DNA of 64,000 nt from Olivibacter domesticus. Lineage in GTDB: Bacteria > Bacteroidota > Bacteroidia > Sphingobacteriales > Sphingobacteriaceae. Under the pieces are notes generated by a model, which made no database searches, was not told the DNA's origin, and worked only from the letters and a program-made list of their open reading frames with translations. Below are positions 36,602 to 45,311 of this stretch, piece after piece. A program made the translations under genes and the position numbers. The DNA lies in contig NZ_FOAF01000007.1 of assembly GCF_900109575.1 (NCBI RefSeq), positions 1 through 64,000 of the forward strand, in the 5' to 3' direction. Within the stretch, counting starts at the first letter, position 1. Every line of letters starts with the position of its first letter.

Positions 36602-37199
36602 ATAAAAGTCGGCCTTTAATAACAAGTGTTTTAGCCAACTTATCATGGAAACATTGCTGCCGTCGATCAAAAAAACCGGTGAGATAGCCAATGCCGAGCG
36701 TAAGTATACATGTAATCTTCGCCACATTTCGCCATAGCGCTCTACCGAAGCCTATGGGATCCCCCTTTTCATCGGTTACTTTAATCTGTAAAAGGAGTTT
36801 ACCCGGAGAGGCATTTTTACTCGAACCTTCTGAAATTACATTTATAAAAAACTTAATGAAAGGGATAAGTGCTAAACCAAAAACTAATAAACTTAATTGT
36901 TCTTGTTTGTTTTCTGCTTTGATAAGTATTGCTAATGCGAAAATACAGTAGATTATAAAAGCAAAAAAATAATCGATCGCCGCCGCTAAAAGGCGAACAT
37001 CAAGTGTTGCGAAATATTGCGGAATAGCCCGCTCAAACTTAATTCCCAATTGCTCACTAAGTGCTGGAATCTCTCGCAGCTCCTTATAATCATCCCATCC
37101 ATCTTGTTTTATAAAATCAGTCCCAACAAGATCCATGGCCTTTAATTCTTCTAAAGAGAGCGGTCCGTGGGGTTTTCCATTTTTAACAAGATAGTACAT
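36600..37199 (-). CDS. GYF_2 plus RDD domain membrane protein
   Basis: A 199-aa protein. Residues 1-55 form a GYF_2 domain (YYLVKNGKPHGPLSLEEL, then QDGWDDYKELREI), a fold that binds proline-rich peptides. Residues about 65-195 form an RDD domain with three to four membrane helices, starting RLLAAAIDYFFAF and containing KNASPGKLLLQIKVTDEKG and ALWRNVAKI. The charged R and D residues in the helices that name the family are visible. The function is unknown. It is monocistronic, with a repeat array directly upstream. Confidence 0.88.
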   Translation of the reverse strand: MYYLVKNGKPHGPLSLEELKAMDLVGTDFIKQDGWDDYKELREIPALSEQLGIKFERAIPQYFATLDVRLLAAAIDYFFAFIIYCIFALAILIKAENKQEQLSLLVFGLALIPFIKFFINVISEGSSKNASPGKLLLQIKVTDEKGDPIGFGRALWRNVAKITCILTLGIGYLTGFFDRRQQCFHDKLAKTLVIKGRLL

Positions 37200-37207
37200 A
37201 TTTTATT

Positions 37208-37352
37208 AGTTGTGAGTTGCCAGTTGTGAGTTGCGAGTATTTAATTAACCCGCAATGTTTACCTCTCTTACCTATTTAACCAATTAACAACTTGACTATT
37301 CAACTTATCAACTATTTAACAACTCGACAATTTAACCTTTCAACTATTCAAC
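37208..37352. repeat. Intergenic heptad-spacer-octad repeat, copy at 37 kb
   Basis: Four heptads of AGTTGTG/AGTTGCC type (37208-37235) are followed by a 37-nt spacer and ten exact 8-bp units (37273-37352), mostly ending in YAAC or GAC. It fills the gap between the RDD gene start and the LiaF-like gene stop. The spacer and much of the octad order recur in inverted orientation at 41465-41600. Confidence 0.85.
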
Positions 37353-37361
37353 TAATAACAC

Positions 37362-38306
37362 TCAATATCGCTGCACCGAAAAAGAACTTAAACCACCCTT
37401 TAAATTGATCAGATAACGGTGGCCAGACTCTTGAAAGCCTTCTGTTATGTAAGAGCCGTCATCTTGTTTTATAAAACCTGGAAATTCTTTCGATGACAGG
37501 CCCGATTTAACCTCAATGCGGCACGGCGCTTCTTTCGGAATTTCAATTTCAACACTTGCCACACCAGATTCCGCGTTAATTTCGCAGACTCCGACTGGGT
37601 TTCCCAATTTTGTTTCAAAGGAAGCAGCACCCCCTTTAAGATCTAGCTTCGCTATTTTATACTTACTTAAATCGAAATTAACAGCACCAGCCCCAACATC
37701 TACTCGAATATTCCAAAAAGGTTTCACGTTAAGCGCTATCTCTGCTGAATTTTCATTTTCATCGAGGTTCCATTCTTTTTTCTTAACGTTTTTCATCCGA
37801 AAAGACAGGTCTGCTACAGAATCTCTCACCGAACTCTGTAGTACGTGGCCTGCAAAAGCACTTTTTGTTTCGGCTTTAAACAAATCTTCCGTTTCCCCAG
37901 CAATTTTATATTCCACTGCTCCACCCTTGATTTCAAGATTTGCTGTTTTTATATGGCTTTCATAGGGGCTTACAAAATCAGCCTTCCGAACTTCTCTCCG
38001 GTCTTCTCTATCCGTTGGTACATCTTCATCATTTTCGTAAACTGTAGCTCCTCTATCCCAATTGTTTCTCGGATGTGAGGACTGGAAGCCTATGAAAACC
38101 AATGCAGCGATAGTGGCTACCACCGAAATAACGTTTCCGACACCTTGTCGTGGTACGAGCAGATTAACCCCCAAAATAATCAAAAATATAGGCCAAAATC
38201 TCCATAAGCTCGACCAGTAAAAGGATATAAACCCTAAATTGCTTAATAGCCACATGATACCTATAAATAATAGTACCAATCCCCAATTTAATCTATCTCT
38301 GTTCAT
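37362..38306 (-). CDS. LiaF-like / DUF5668 membrane protein
   Basis: A 314-aa protein with about four N-terminal membrane helices (residues 7-78, with WPIFLIILGVNLLV repeats typical of LiaF/YvqF-type DUF5668). A charged linker leads to a C-terminal all-beta domain (about 115-314) rich in GGAxxF and GxASV turns, a toast-rack-like repeat. Relatives modulate envelope-stress sensing in Firmicutes; the role in Bacteroidota is open. The gene follows the PspC gene by 4 bp, so the two act together, probably in envelope stress (inference). Confidence 0.8.
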   Translation of the reverse strand: MNRDRLNWGLVLLFIGIMWLLSNLGFISFYWSSLWRFWPIFLIILGVNLLVPRQGVGNVISVVATIAALVFIGFQSSHPRNNWDRGATVYENDEDVPTDREDRREVRKADFVSPYESHIKTANLEIKGGAVEYKIAGETEDLFKAETKSAFAGHVLQSSVRDSVADLSFRMKNVKKKEWNLDENENSAEIALNVKPFWNIRVDVGAGAVNFDLSKYKIAKLDLKGGAASFETKLGNPVGVCEINAESGVASVEIEIPKEAPCRIEVKSGLSSKEFPGFIKQDDGSYITEGFQESGHRYLINLKGGLSSFSVQRY

Positions 38307-38310
38307 AAGC

Positions 38311-38856
38311 TTAATGATTTTGATTATCGGAATAATTATCTTTCATGTCATCCGTTTCTGACGGAGGTGTGTCTTCTTGTTCACTGGAATTCAAATGGCG
38401 CCACTCTTTCTGCTTCGTAAAGGAAGTAAGAATAGTATATAGTCCCGCCAGCACAAATACCGTTGGCCAATAATTAAATATAGTTCTCCAAGAAATAAAG
38501 TCTAATTGTATTACTAACAGAAAAACACCGATACATAAAAGTATCAAACCAGCAGACCGTCGCTGTTGCTTCTTATTTTGCTGTATTTTTTCATATGGAG
38601 CTTGTGTAGCTTTATAATCTACGTTATAAAAATTCGGATCAACATTTGGAAATACATAAGGTTTCCTGGGCACTACAATCCATATGACAATATATGCAAT
38701 GGGTCCAATTAGCCCAATCCCTATAGCACTAAAAAAAATGCTCAGCACAAATAATGCCCTCACCCATGTCTTATCAACACCTAAATATTCTCCAATTCCT
38801 GCGCAGACTCCTCCTATCATTCCCTCTTGTTCATTGCGCTTTAACTCTCTTTCCAT
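38311..38856 (-). CDS. PspC domain membrane protein
   Basis: A 181-aa protein. The N-terminal PspC domain (about 5-66) has GMIGGVCAGIGEYLGVDKTWVRALFV-type sequence with one helix, followed by WIVVPRKP. The second half has two more helices of DUF5668 type (GLILLCIGVFLLVIQLDFISW). PspC proteins are phage-shock-type envelope stress sensors. It is translationally close to the LiaF-like gene (4 bp) and 36 bp downstream of an SDR gene, so a three-gene transcript is possible. Confidence 0.9.
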   Translation of the reverse strand: MERELKRNEQEGMIGGVCAGIGEYLGVDKTWVRALFVLSIFFSAIGIGLIGPIAYIVIWIVVPRKPYVFPNVDPNFYNVDYKATQAPYEKIQQNKKQQRRSAGLILLCIGVFLLVIQLDFISWRTIFNYWPTVFVLAGLYTILTSFTKQKEWRHLNSSEQEDTPPSETDDMKDNYSDNQNH

Positions 38857-38892
38857 TTTATTTGCTTTATAGGTCTCACGGTTTACGCTATG

Positions 38893-39615
38893 CTAAACAT
38901 CCCCGTATAGTGGTGTAATTACTATTTCATCTACATTTGCGCCTTTAGTCATCGTTAAACAAGCAACAACAGCTTGCGCTATATCTGTAGCAGCAACGAA
39001 TCTTTCTTCCGGAATGGTAACGCCTTCCCAAGAAGATGTAAAAGTGGAGCCTGGAATAATTTCGGTTACCTTCACGCCATGTGGGCCAAACTCCTGTCTT
39101 AATACAGAGGTTAGACCATGAACAGCATACTTTGTTACACTATAAGAAGCAGCCTTCACAAAGGGAGATTTTCCGGCTATTGAACCGACATTAAACACAT
39201 GCCCACTTCCCCTCTTACACATGCTTTTTCCAAAGTATACAGATAAATAATGCATACAGAAAACATTTACGGCCATATGATCCGTAAAGGATTCAGTAGT
39301 TTCGTCTAAAAATCCTGATGGGATAAATAAACCAACATTATTAACCAAGATATCAATTTGGCTAAAATGGGAAACGGTTTTATTGGCCAGGTTTTTTACT
39401 TGCACCATATCACCGCAGTCAGCCTCCATATACTGTATCCGTATTGTCGGATACAATACAGAAAGCTCATTCTGTAGCGTTGCTAATGCAGCTGCTGTTC
39501 TTGCCGATAACATCAAATTACAGCCTTCTTTTGCTAAAGCATAAGCGATGCTTTTACCTATTCCCTTGGTTGCACCTGTTATAAGAACATTGCGTCCTCG
39601 TATTGAATTAGACAT
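38893..39615 (-). CDS. Short-chain dehydrogenase/reductase (3-ketoacyl reductase-like)
   Basis: A classical 240-aa SDR: cofactor motif TGATKGIG (13-20), NNVG (92-95), catalytic Ser145, Tyr158 and Lys162 (SxxxAxYSVTK). ASP-66-type DCGD follows the third strand. Substrate not identifiable; annotated relatives include YqjQ-like and 3-oxoacyl-ACP reductases. A heptad repeat array lies just upstream, between it and mlaE, which is divergent. Confidence 0.92.
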   Translation of the reverse strand: MSNSIRGRNVLITGATKGIGKSIAYALAKEGCNLMLSARTAAALATLQNELSVLYPTIRIQYMEADCGDMVQVKNLANKTVSHFSQIDILVNNVGLFIPSGFLDETTESFTDHMAVNVFCMHYLSVYFGKSMCKRGSGHVFNVGSIAGKSPFVKAASYSVTKYAVHGLTSVLRQEFGPHGVKVTEIIPGSTFTSSWEGVTIPEERFVAATDIAQAVVACLTMTKGANVDEIVITPLYGDV

Positions 39616-39637
39616 TTTTATTTTGTTATTGGTTAAT

Positions 39638-39665
39638 CGTTATTAGTTGTTCGTTGCTGGTTATT
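39638..39665. repeat. Short heptad repeat array (CGTTATT type)
   Basis: Four consecutive 7-bp units with GTT at positions 2-4 lie in the SDR/mlaE divergent gap. Read on the other strand they are of the same AATAACG/AACAACT type as 41661-41702. Similar but less regular sequence continues to about 39715. Confidence 0.55.
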
Positions 39666-39860
39666 CGTTTCTTAGTAGCAAGGCATTGTCCAGTTATTGC
39701 TTGTTCGTTATCTACTAACTACGCAGCCAAACAAATATATCAAATTGCTGTTCTTAATTCTGTTTGCGAATAAACAATACTATGTAAGGGCTTCAAATTG
39801 TATTTCAAAGCAATTTTACATAAGTTTGGAAATAATATCACGACTGTTTGATTATACTTT

Positions 39861-40595
39861 ATGTTTTTTACAAGCTTCGGTAAATATTTATTATTACTAA
39901 AAACGGTTTTTAAAAAACCGGAAAAAGGCAGCATCTATTGGAAGGAGATTATGCATGAAATGAACAGCATTGGCGTAGGTTCTTTAGGCCTGGTAGCTAT
40001 TATATCTACTTTTATTGGTGCTGTAATGACCATGCAAATTGCTTTTCAGCTTGTTTCGGATCTTATACCAAATTCTATTATCGGCCAAATCAATCGTGAT
40101 TCCAGCATACTGGAGCTAAGTCCTACCATTTCTGCGCTGGTTTTAGCTGGCAAGGTGGGTTCATCCATTTCTTCGCAAATTGGTTCCATGCGTGTGACCG
40201 AACAAATAGATGCCTTAGAAATTATGGGCATAAACGCCCCCGGATACCTTATACTTCCTAAAATTTTAGCAGGTATTACAATGGTTCCAGTGTTAGTTAT
40301 CATTTCTATTTTTTTGGCACTTAGCGGCGGCTTAATAGGTGGCGCGTTGTCGGGTGCCGTCACCCCATCAGATTATATAATGGGCATTACGGGCGACTTT
40401 AGAGGGTACACAATTGCAGTAGCCTTGGTTAAGGCCTTCGTATTTGGCTTCATCATTACTACAATAGCCGCCTATCATGGCTTTTACGTAAAGGGAGGAG
40501 CACTAGAGGTAGGTCAAGCCAGTACCAAAAGTGTTGTCGTTAGTTGTATTATGATATTGGTTGCCGACTATGTAATTACAGCATTAATGTTATAA
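39861..40595 (+). CDS. mlaE: MlaE-type ABC transporter permease
   Basis: A 244-aa integral membrane permease of the MCE-linked lipid transport systems. The first membrane region follows an N-terminal amphipathic part (YWKEIMHEMNSIGVGSLGLV), and the core has MTMQIAFQL, GKVGSSISSQIGSMRVTEQIDALEIMG and LPKILAGI, all family signatures. It likely moves phospholipids across the periplasm together with MlaF. The MCE protein MlaD is not found next to it. It is the first of an mlaE-mlaF pair 99 bp apart. Confidence 0.93.
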   Translation: MFFTSFGKYLLLLKTVFKKPEKGSIYWKEIMHEMNSIGVGSLGLVAIISTFIGAVMTMQIAFQLVSDLIPNSIIGQINRDSSILELSPTISALVLAGKVGSSISSQIGSMRVTEQIDALEIMGINAPGYLILPKILAGITMVPVLVIISIFLALSGGLIGGALSGAVTPSDYIMGITGDFRGYTIAVALVKAFVFGFIITTIAAYHGFYVKGGALEVGQASTKSVVVSCIMILVADYVITALML

Positions 40596-40634
40596 GCTGG
40601 CAAGTATCTGGACACGAGTTTAGAGAGCATAACA

Positions 40635-40642
40635 TAACTTTG
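40635..40642 (+). promoter_or_regulatory. -7 promoter element (TAACTTTG) before mlaF
   Basis: TAnnTTTG match within the mlaE-mlaF gap, 53 bp upstream of the mlaF ATG. It suggests mlaF has its own promoter besides read-through from mlaE. Confidence 0.5.
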
Positions 40643-40694
40643 CGTGTCAAAATTTACTGGCTAAATAAAGAATCTTCCTACTTGATACTAAAAA

Positions 40695-41447
40695 ATGATT
40701 GAAGTAAACGACATTTACAAATCTTTTGGAGATAATGAAGTCCTTAGGGGTATTTCAGCGAACTTTGAACCTGGGAAAATCAGTCTGATAATTGGTGGTT
40801 CGGGTTCTGGAAAAAGCACATTGCTCAAATGCATGGTAGGACTTCATGAGCCCAATAAAGGAAAAGTGCTATATCAAAAACAAGATTTTACGCGCTTAAA
40901 TTTTGAAGAACGTATACCGATTCGTAAAGAAATAGGAATGCTCTTCCAGAACTCTGCATTGTTTGATTCCATGACTGTTGAAGAAAACATTACCTTTCCC
41001 TTGCAGATGTTTAGTGAGATGTCTAATAAAGAAAGAATAGAACGCGCCAATTTCTGTTTAGAGCGCGTTAATTTAGAAGGTAGAAATAAATTATTTCCTG
41101 CAGAGCTATCAGGTGGAATGAAAAAACGTGTAGGAATTGCTAGGGCCATTGCAATGACACCCAAATACCTCTTTTGCGATGAACCAAATTCTGGTTTAGA
41201 CCCGCGGACCTCCATCGTTATTGACGAACTCATTCAGGATATTACGGAAGAGTATAATACAACTACAGTGGTGGTTACACATGATATGAACTCCGTTATG
41301 GGCATTGGCCAATATATTCTTTTCTTATATCAGGGTGAAAAAAAATGGGAAGGATCTAACAAGGAAATTGCGCATTCCGATGTCGAAGAATTAAATGATT
41401 TCGTATTTGCCAGTCCGTTTATGAAAATAGCTAAGGAAAAATTTTAA
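40695..41447 (+). CDS. mlaF: MlaF-type ABC transporter ATP-binding protein
   Basis: A 250-aa ATPase energising lipid transport with MlaE. Walker A GGSGSGKST (34-42), signature LSGGM (138-142), Walker B YLFCDEP (158-164) and H-loop VTHD are all present. The order of motifs and the short C-terminus are as in MlaF. An octad repeat array begins 17 bp after the stop. No mlaD or mlaC homologue follows. Confidence 0.94.
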   Translation: MIEVNDIYKSFGDNEVLRGISANFEPGKISLIIGGSGSGKSTLLKCMVGLHEPNKGKVLYQKQDFTRLNFEERIPIRKEIGMLFQNSALFDSMTVEENITFPLQMFSEMSNKERIERANFCLERVNLEGRNKLFPAELSGGMKKRVGIARAIAMTPKYLFCDEPNSGLDPRTSIVIDELIQDITEEYNTTTVVVTHDMNSVMGIGQYILFLYQGEKKWEGSNKEIAHSDVEELNDFVFASPFMKIAKEKF

Positions 41448-41464
41448 TAATTGAATCGTCATTA

Positions 41465-41600
41465 GTTAAGGGGTTGAGTAGTTGAAAGGTCAAATTGTCG
41501 AGTAGTTGAATAGTTAAGTTGTTAATTGGTCAAATAGTAAGGGAGGTAATCATTGCAGGTTAATTAAATACTCACAACCTACAACTGGCAACTCACAACT
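41465..41600. repeat. Intergenic octad-spacer-heptad repeat, inverted copy at 41.5 kb
   Basis: Nine exact 8-bp GTT/GTC units (41465-41536), a 36-nt spacer and four heptads (41573-41600) form the reverse complement of the 37-kb copy. The spacer matches at about 33 of 36 positions by eye. Octad numbers differ (9 against 10) and some units are permuted. Confidence 0.85.
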
Positions 41601-41660
41601 AGTATAATCTTGCTACTTATGTCTGATGTCTTGATAACAATAATGAATACTCTGTCAAAT

Positions 41661-41702
41661 CAATAACTAACAACCAGTAACGAGCAACGAATAACTAACA
41701 AC
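41661..41702. repeat. Heptad repeat array (AATAACT type), six perfect 7-bp units
   Basis: Six contiguous heptads with AAC at positions 4-6 end 9 bp before the TATCTTTG element of the methyltransferase gene. Confidence 0.65.
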
Positions 41703-41710
41703 TAATTCCC

Positions 41711-41718
41711 TATCTTTG
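41711..41718 (+). promoter_or_regulatory. -7 promoter element (TATCTTTG) of the methyltransferase gene
   Basis: Matches TAnnTTTG exactly. It overlaps the most upstream TTG of the coding frame, which argues for a start further downstream at 41737. Confidence 0.6.
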
Positions 41719-41736
41719 CCCAAAAGATTCAACATT

Positions 41737-42633
41737 TTGACACAGACGCCCAACACGATACAATTACTTACACCACAATATTGGAAAGATTACGAACTTA
41801 TAGATTGTGGTAATTTTGAAAAACTCGAACGTTTTGGCGAGCTAATACTGATCAGGCCCGAACCACAGGCAGTTTGGCCAAAATCGCTCCATGAAAGCGA
41901 ATGGAACAAACTGCATCACATTCGTTTCAAAGGTAGGTCGGCAACCAGCGGCGATTGGTTAAAAAAAAATCCTAAAATTGCCGACAGGTGGCATATTAGC
42001 TACCAAAACAAGGAAGCCGCTATTAAATTCCGCTTGGGCCTCACTTCTTTCAAGCATGTCGGAATTTTCCCTGAACAAGCCGTTAATTGGGATTATATAT
42101 CATCCACTATTAAATCCTTTAAAAACCCTCAACCAAAAGTATTGAATTTATTTGCTTATACCGGAGGGGCATCATTGATTGCTAAGGCTGCAGGAGCCGA
42201 TACTACACATGTAGACTCCATTAAACAAGTAGTAACTTGGGCAAATGAGAACCAGGAATTATCCGAATTGGATAATATCCGTTGGGTAGTGGAAGATGCA
42301 CTAAAATTTGTGAAGCGTGAGCTAAAGAGGGGCAATAAATACAACGGTATTATTTTAGACCCACCCGCCTATGGGCATGGTCCTAAAGGAGAGAAGTGGA
42401 AATTGGAGGATCATATTACCGAAATGATGCATGATGTAGTACAGCTATTAGACCCCCAAGAACATTTTTTAATTCTGAACACCTATTCCTTAGGTTTCTC
42501 TTCAGTTATTGTAGAAAATCTTATCAAGAGTTCTTTTCCGCAAGTAAAGAACCTGGAAACCGGAGAACTCTACCTTCAGGCAACAGCTGGCAGTAAGCTT
42601 CCTTTGGGTGTTTTTGGTAAATTTAGAAGCTAA
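41737..42633 (+). CDS. Class I SAM-dependent methyltransferase (RlmI/YccW-like)
   Basis: The SAM-binding motif VLNLFAYTGGASLIAKAAGA is followed by VDSIKQVVTWANEN. The catalytic-loop motif DPPAYGHGPKGEKW identifies a family related to 23S rRNA cytosine methyltransferases. An N-terminal strand-rich region (LLTPQYWKDYELIDCGNFEKLE) replaces the PUA domain of RlmI. The frame opens at TTG 41716, but that codon is part of the promoter -7 box, so the TTG at 41737 (MTQTPN) is preferred, giving 298 aa. Target RNA is not known. The stop overlaps the end of the convergent barrel gene by 11 bp. Confidence 0.85.
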   Translation: MTQTPNTIQLLTPQYWKDYELIDCGNFEKLERFGELILIRPEPQAVWPKSLHESEWNKLHHIRFKGRSATSGDWLKKNPKIADRWHISYQNKEAAIKFRLGLTSFKHVGIFPEQAVNWDYISSTIKSFKNPQPKVLNLFAYTGGASLIAKAAGADTTHVDSIKQVVTWANENQELSELDNIRWVVEDALKFVKRELKRGNKYNGIILDPPAYGHGPKGEKWKLEDHITEMMHDVVQLLDPQEHFLILNTYSLGFSSVIVENLIKSSFPQVKNLETGELYLQATAGSKLPLGVFGKFRS

Positions 42634-45298
42634 ATGTATATTTTAGGACAGCCATACGCCCTCTTAAGGAATAATGGCTGTAGTAAAACCTATTACCCGA
42701 TATACTATAGGTTTCATAGTCTTTTACATCAGCTAGGTTAATTAAATTCATTTCAATATCCGAGTGCCATTTATCGATGCGGTAGCGCACATTAGCATCG
42801 ACAAAAAAATAACTTAGATGCTGTCGCTTCTGTTGCCTAAACTGCTGCCTTCCTGTAACCGTCATGAAAAGACTTTTATAGGGCGCAAAATTGAATTGAA
42901 CCGACTGATCGTATAGAGTTATCTGCTGCTCAGGGAGAGAGGGGGTGCCTTCTTTCGCAACCGCCTTACTTTTCATCCAGGTACCTGTTGCATTATAGGA
43001 TAAAGAAATGGCACTCCATAAACGAGCCTCTATACTTGGACTTAGAGAGAATGTGCTATTTGCATAAGGAAAGAGATGACCATTCAATAACTGATTATAA
43101 CGCGCATTGTCCCATGACGCCTTTATCGCCGCGGTAGCACCGAAGACAAATATATATTTGCTAGCGCCGCCGTAAACAGAAAAAGTACTCACATTGTTAG
43201 AGAGTGGTACCAGCACCGTTTGCGTTATATTATTCGTTACCCGGCTAGATAAAATTGCATTCGCTGTAGCTTTGCTCCAGCTTAAACCTCCATGGAGAAA
43301 CAACATAGTGATAGCATGTTGGAAATTATAAGACAGCCCTGCTTGATGATTATTTTGCTCCTGAAGTAAGGCGTCATTTGATTGAAGGCTTCTATAATTT
43401 AGCAAAATTGCACCACGGTATACATTATTAATATCGCCAACCTTATTATTATAGCTATAATTCAACGAAATAAAATCCTCTACTGTCGTCATTACTTTAA
43501 GCCTTAGTGATGGATTAACAAAAAACTGCCTTTTATGGTTATCTACTTGAAAGTTGTGGTCTTGATAACGAATTATTTGCCAAGTCATTGGTATTGAAAA
43601 AGAGGCCTCCAATTTCTCCATTTTGTATTCATAGATAGCATTTGTATACAGGCGACTCCTCGTCCAACGCAGGTTATTATCATCACTTCCTTCAAAAGGA
43701 TTGGTGTGTCCATCGAGCTGTTCAAGCCGTAAGGCACTTTTTAACTGTTGTATTTCATTTAATAGCCCAATTTGATATTGTTGTTTAATAAGCCCGTTAA
43801 CTAATCCGTATGCTAAAGACATCTTATTAAACCAAGAGGGTGTTTGAACCATTTGCTCAGCGCGCGCGTAAGCACTGTCTCTATTGAGCACTTGGTCATT
43901 TATACCAGGCCATATAGTAAGTTTTTGAAAATTCCTATAATAACTGGTGTACCATTCAGCCCGGATAATATTTTTGTTTTTAAGCATCGGTACATATTCT
44001 AAATGATTGGAGAAATCACTAATATGATCGTTTAGCTGCTGGTCTAGTTCAAATTCATTACTCCCTAATTCAGCGCGAATCGGCTGCCCGGTATAAGCAA
44101 CACGCAGTCGGTTTCTGAAATAGTATAGCTCCTTATTAGCTTCCGCACTCAGCGAAATATCCGTTAAGAAGAGGCTTTTAAAGACTTTTTGTTCTTCACT
44201 ATAATGAACCGTATCATCTTCCAAGTACAGATCATTAAAGCTATTATATTCCAAAACATTCCGGTCGGACAGCACATTGATATTCGATTTAAGCTGGATG
44301 CCATTTTTAAGATTCACGAGATTATTGGCGTTAAGAGACCCTGAACGATTGAAATAGTATTGATTTTTCGGTAACTCTGGCACGGCTACTGTGCTAGCCG
44401 ACAATAGTGCTTGCGGATGGCCATTGTCCATCGCTGCAAGGAAAGACGATTGGTTAAAAGCAGTAAAATCGGCTAAAAGGTCCTCGCCAATATTATTTGC
44501 CTTCAACACATTTAACATCTTATATTTTTTATTGAACAGTACAGTATTTAACTCACTATCGTACTGATGTGGCGCGCCCAATCCGATTTTTGCCTGTCCT
44601 GTTAATTTGAGTTTTGCCTTCTCTTTTATGACAAGATTTAGTGCTACCGCATCGCTCAGTACTCGTTGTCGCAGCACCTTAATCGGTTGATGGTTTTGCA
44701 GAATTTCTACCCTTTTCACCATATCGTGCCGAATTGTTTTTGAGCCAATTGCATAACGGTCATTCAACAGATCATCATCATCAATATAGAAATTGGAAAT
44801 ACTTTTTCCATTGTATTTAATTTCTCCCTTATCATTTACCTCAATTCCTGGCATTCGTTTAAGCACATCGCCGATAGAACGGTCTTCATTCTTCGAGAAA
44901 GTGCTCACTTCATAAGACAAGGTGTCGCCCCGCCTGTCAATGCGTGGTCTACTTTTCACTTCTACCTGAGAAAGGTCTATCGCTTGTTCTTCCATTACGA
45001 TCGGGTAGTTTTTTTTTAGATCGGTTATCGAAAGTTTTATGGTTTTATAGCCTAAATGTCTAATTTCTAATCGTATCGGATACAATATTAAAGTGTCTGG
45101 CAACAATAGAGCGAAATCTCCTTTTTCATCACTAGCCTTAAAGCTGACGATATGATTTCGCTCATTTTTGACCATGACGCTGGCATAAGCAATAGCCGTA
45201 CCTGCTCTATTTTTAATATTGCCCTGGATCTGCTTCTGTTGTGCAAAGGCAAAAGCATACCACCCCATAAAAAACAGGCACATGAAAAAATGCTTCAT
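42623..45298 (-). CDS. TonB-dependent receptor-like outer membrane protein
   Basis: An 891-aa protein with a signal peptide (about 1-19). A carboxypeptidase-regulatory-like domain (about 22-105, IQGNIKNRAGTAIAYASVMVKN) and a plug domain (about 110-230, with SIGDVLKRMPGIEVNDKGEIKYNGKS) precede a large beta-barrel. The plug motif fits the Bacteroidota TonB-dependent/OMP_b-brl class. It is 13 bp downstream of a GLPGLI-family gene, a frequent pair in this phylum. The ligand is unknown, and uptake or secretion remains open. Confidence 0.88.
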   Translation of the reverse strand: MKHFFMCLFFMGWYAFAFAQQKQIQGNIKNRAGTAIAYASVMVKNERNHIVSFKASDEKGDFALLLPDTLILYPIRLEIRHLGYKTIKLSITDLKKNYPIVMEEQAIDLSQVEVKSRPRIDRRGDTLSYEVSTFSKNEDRSIGDVLKRMPGIEVNDKGEIKYNGKSISNFYIDDDDLLNDRYAIGSKTIRHDMVKRVEILQNHQPIKVLRQRVLSDAVALNLVIKEKAKLKLTGQAKIGLGAPHQYDSELNTVLFNKKYKMLNVLKANNIGEDLLADFTAFNQSSFLAAMDNGHPQALLSASTVAVPELPKNQYYFNRSGSLNANNLVNLKNGIQLKSNINVLSDRNVLEYNSFNDLYLEDDTVHYSEEQKVFKSLFLTDISLSAEANKELYYFRNRLRVAYTGQPIRAELGSNEFELDQQLNDHISDFSNHLEYVPMLKNKNIIRAEWYTSYYRNFQKLTIWPGINDQVLNRDSAYARAEQMVQTPSWFNKMSLAYGLVNGLIKQQYQIGLLNEIQQLKSALRLEQLDGHTNPFEGSDDNNLRWTRSRLYTNAIYEYKMEKLEASFSIPMTWQIIRYQDHNFQVDNHKRQFFVNPSLRLKVMTTVEDFISLNYSYNNKVGDINNVYRGAILLNYRSLQSNDALLQEQNNHQAGLSYNFQHAITMLFLHGGLSWSKATANAILSSRVTNNITQTVLVPLSNNVSTFSVYGGASKYIFVFGATAAIKASWDNARYNQLLNGHLFPYANSTFSLSPSIEARLWSAISLSYNATGTWMKSKAVAKEGTPSLPEQQITLYDQSVQFNFAPYKSLFMTVTGRQQFRQQKRQHLSYFFVDANVRYRIDKWHSDIEMNLINLADVKDYETYSISGNRFYYSHYSLRGRMAVLKYTFSF

Positions 45299-45311
45299 GA
45301 TGATAAAAGGA

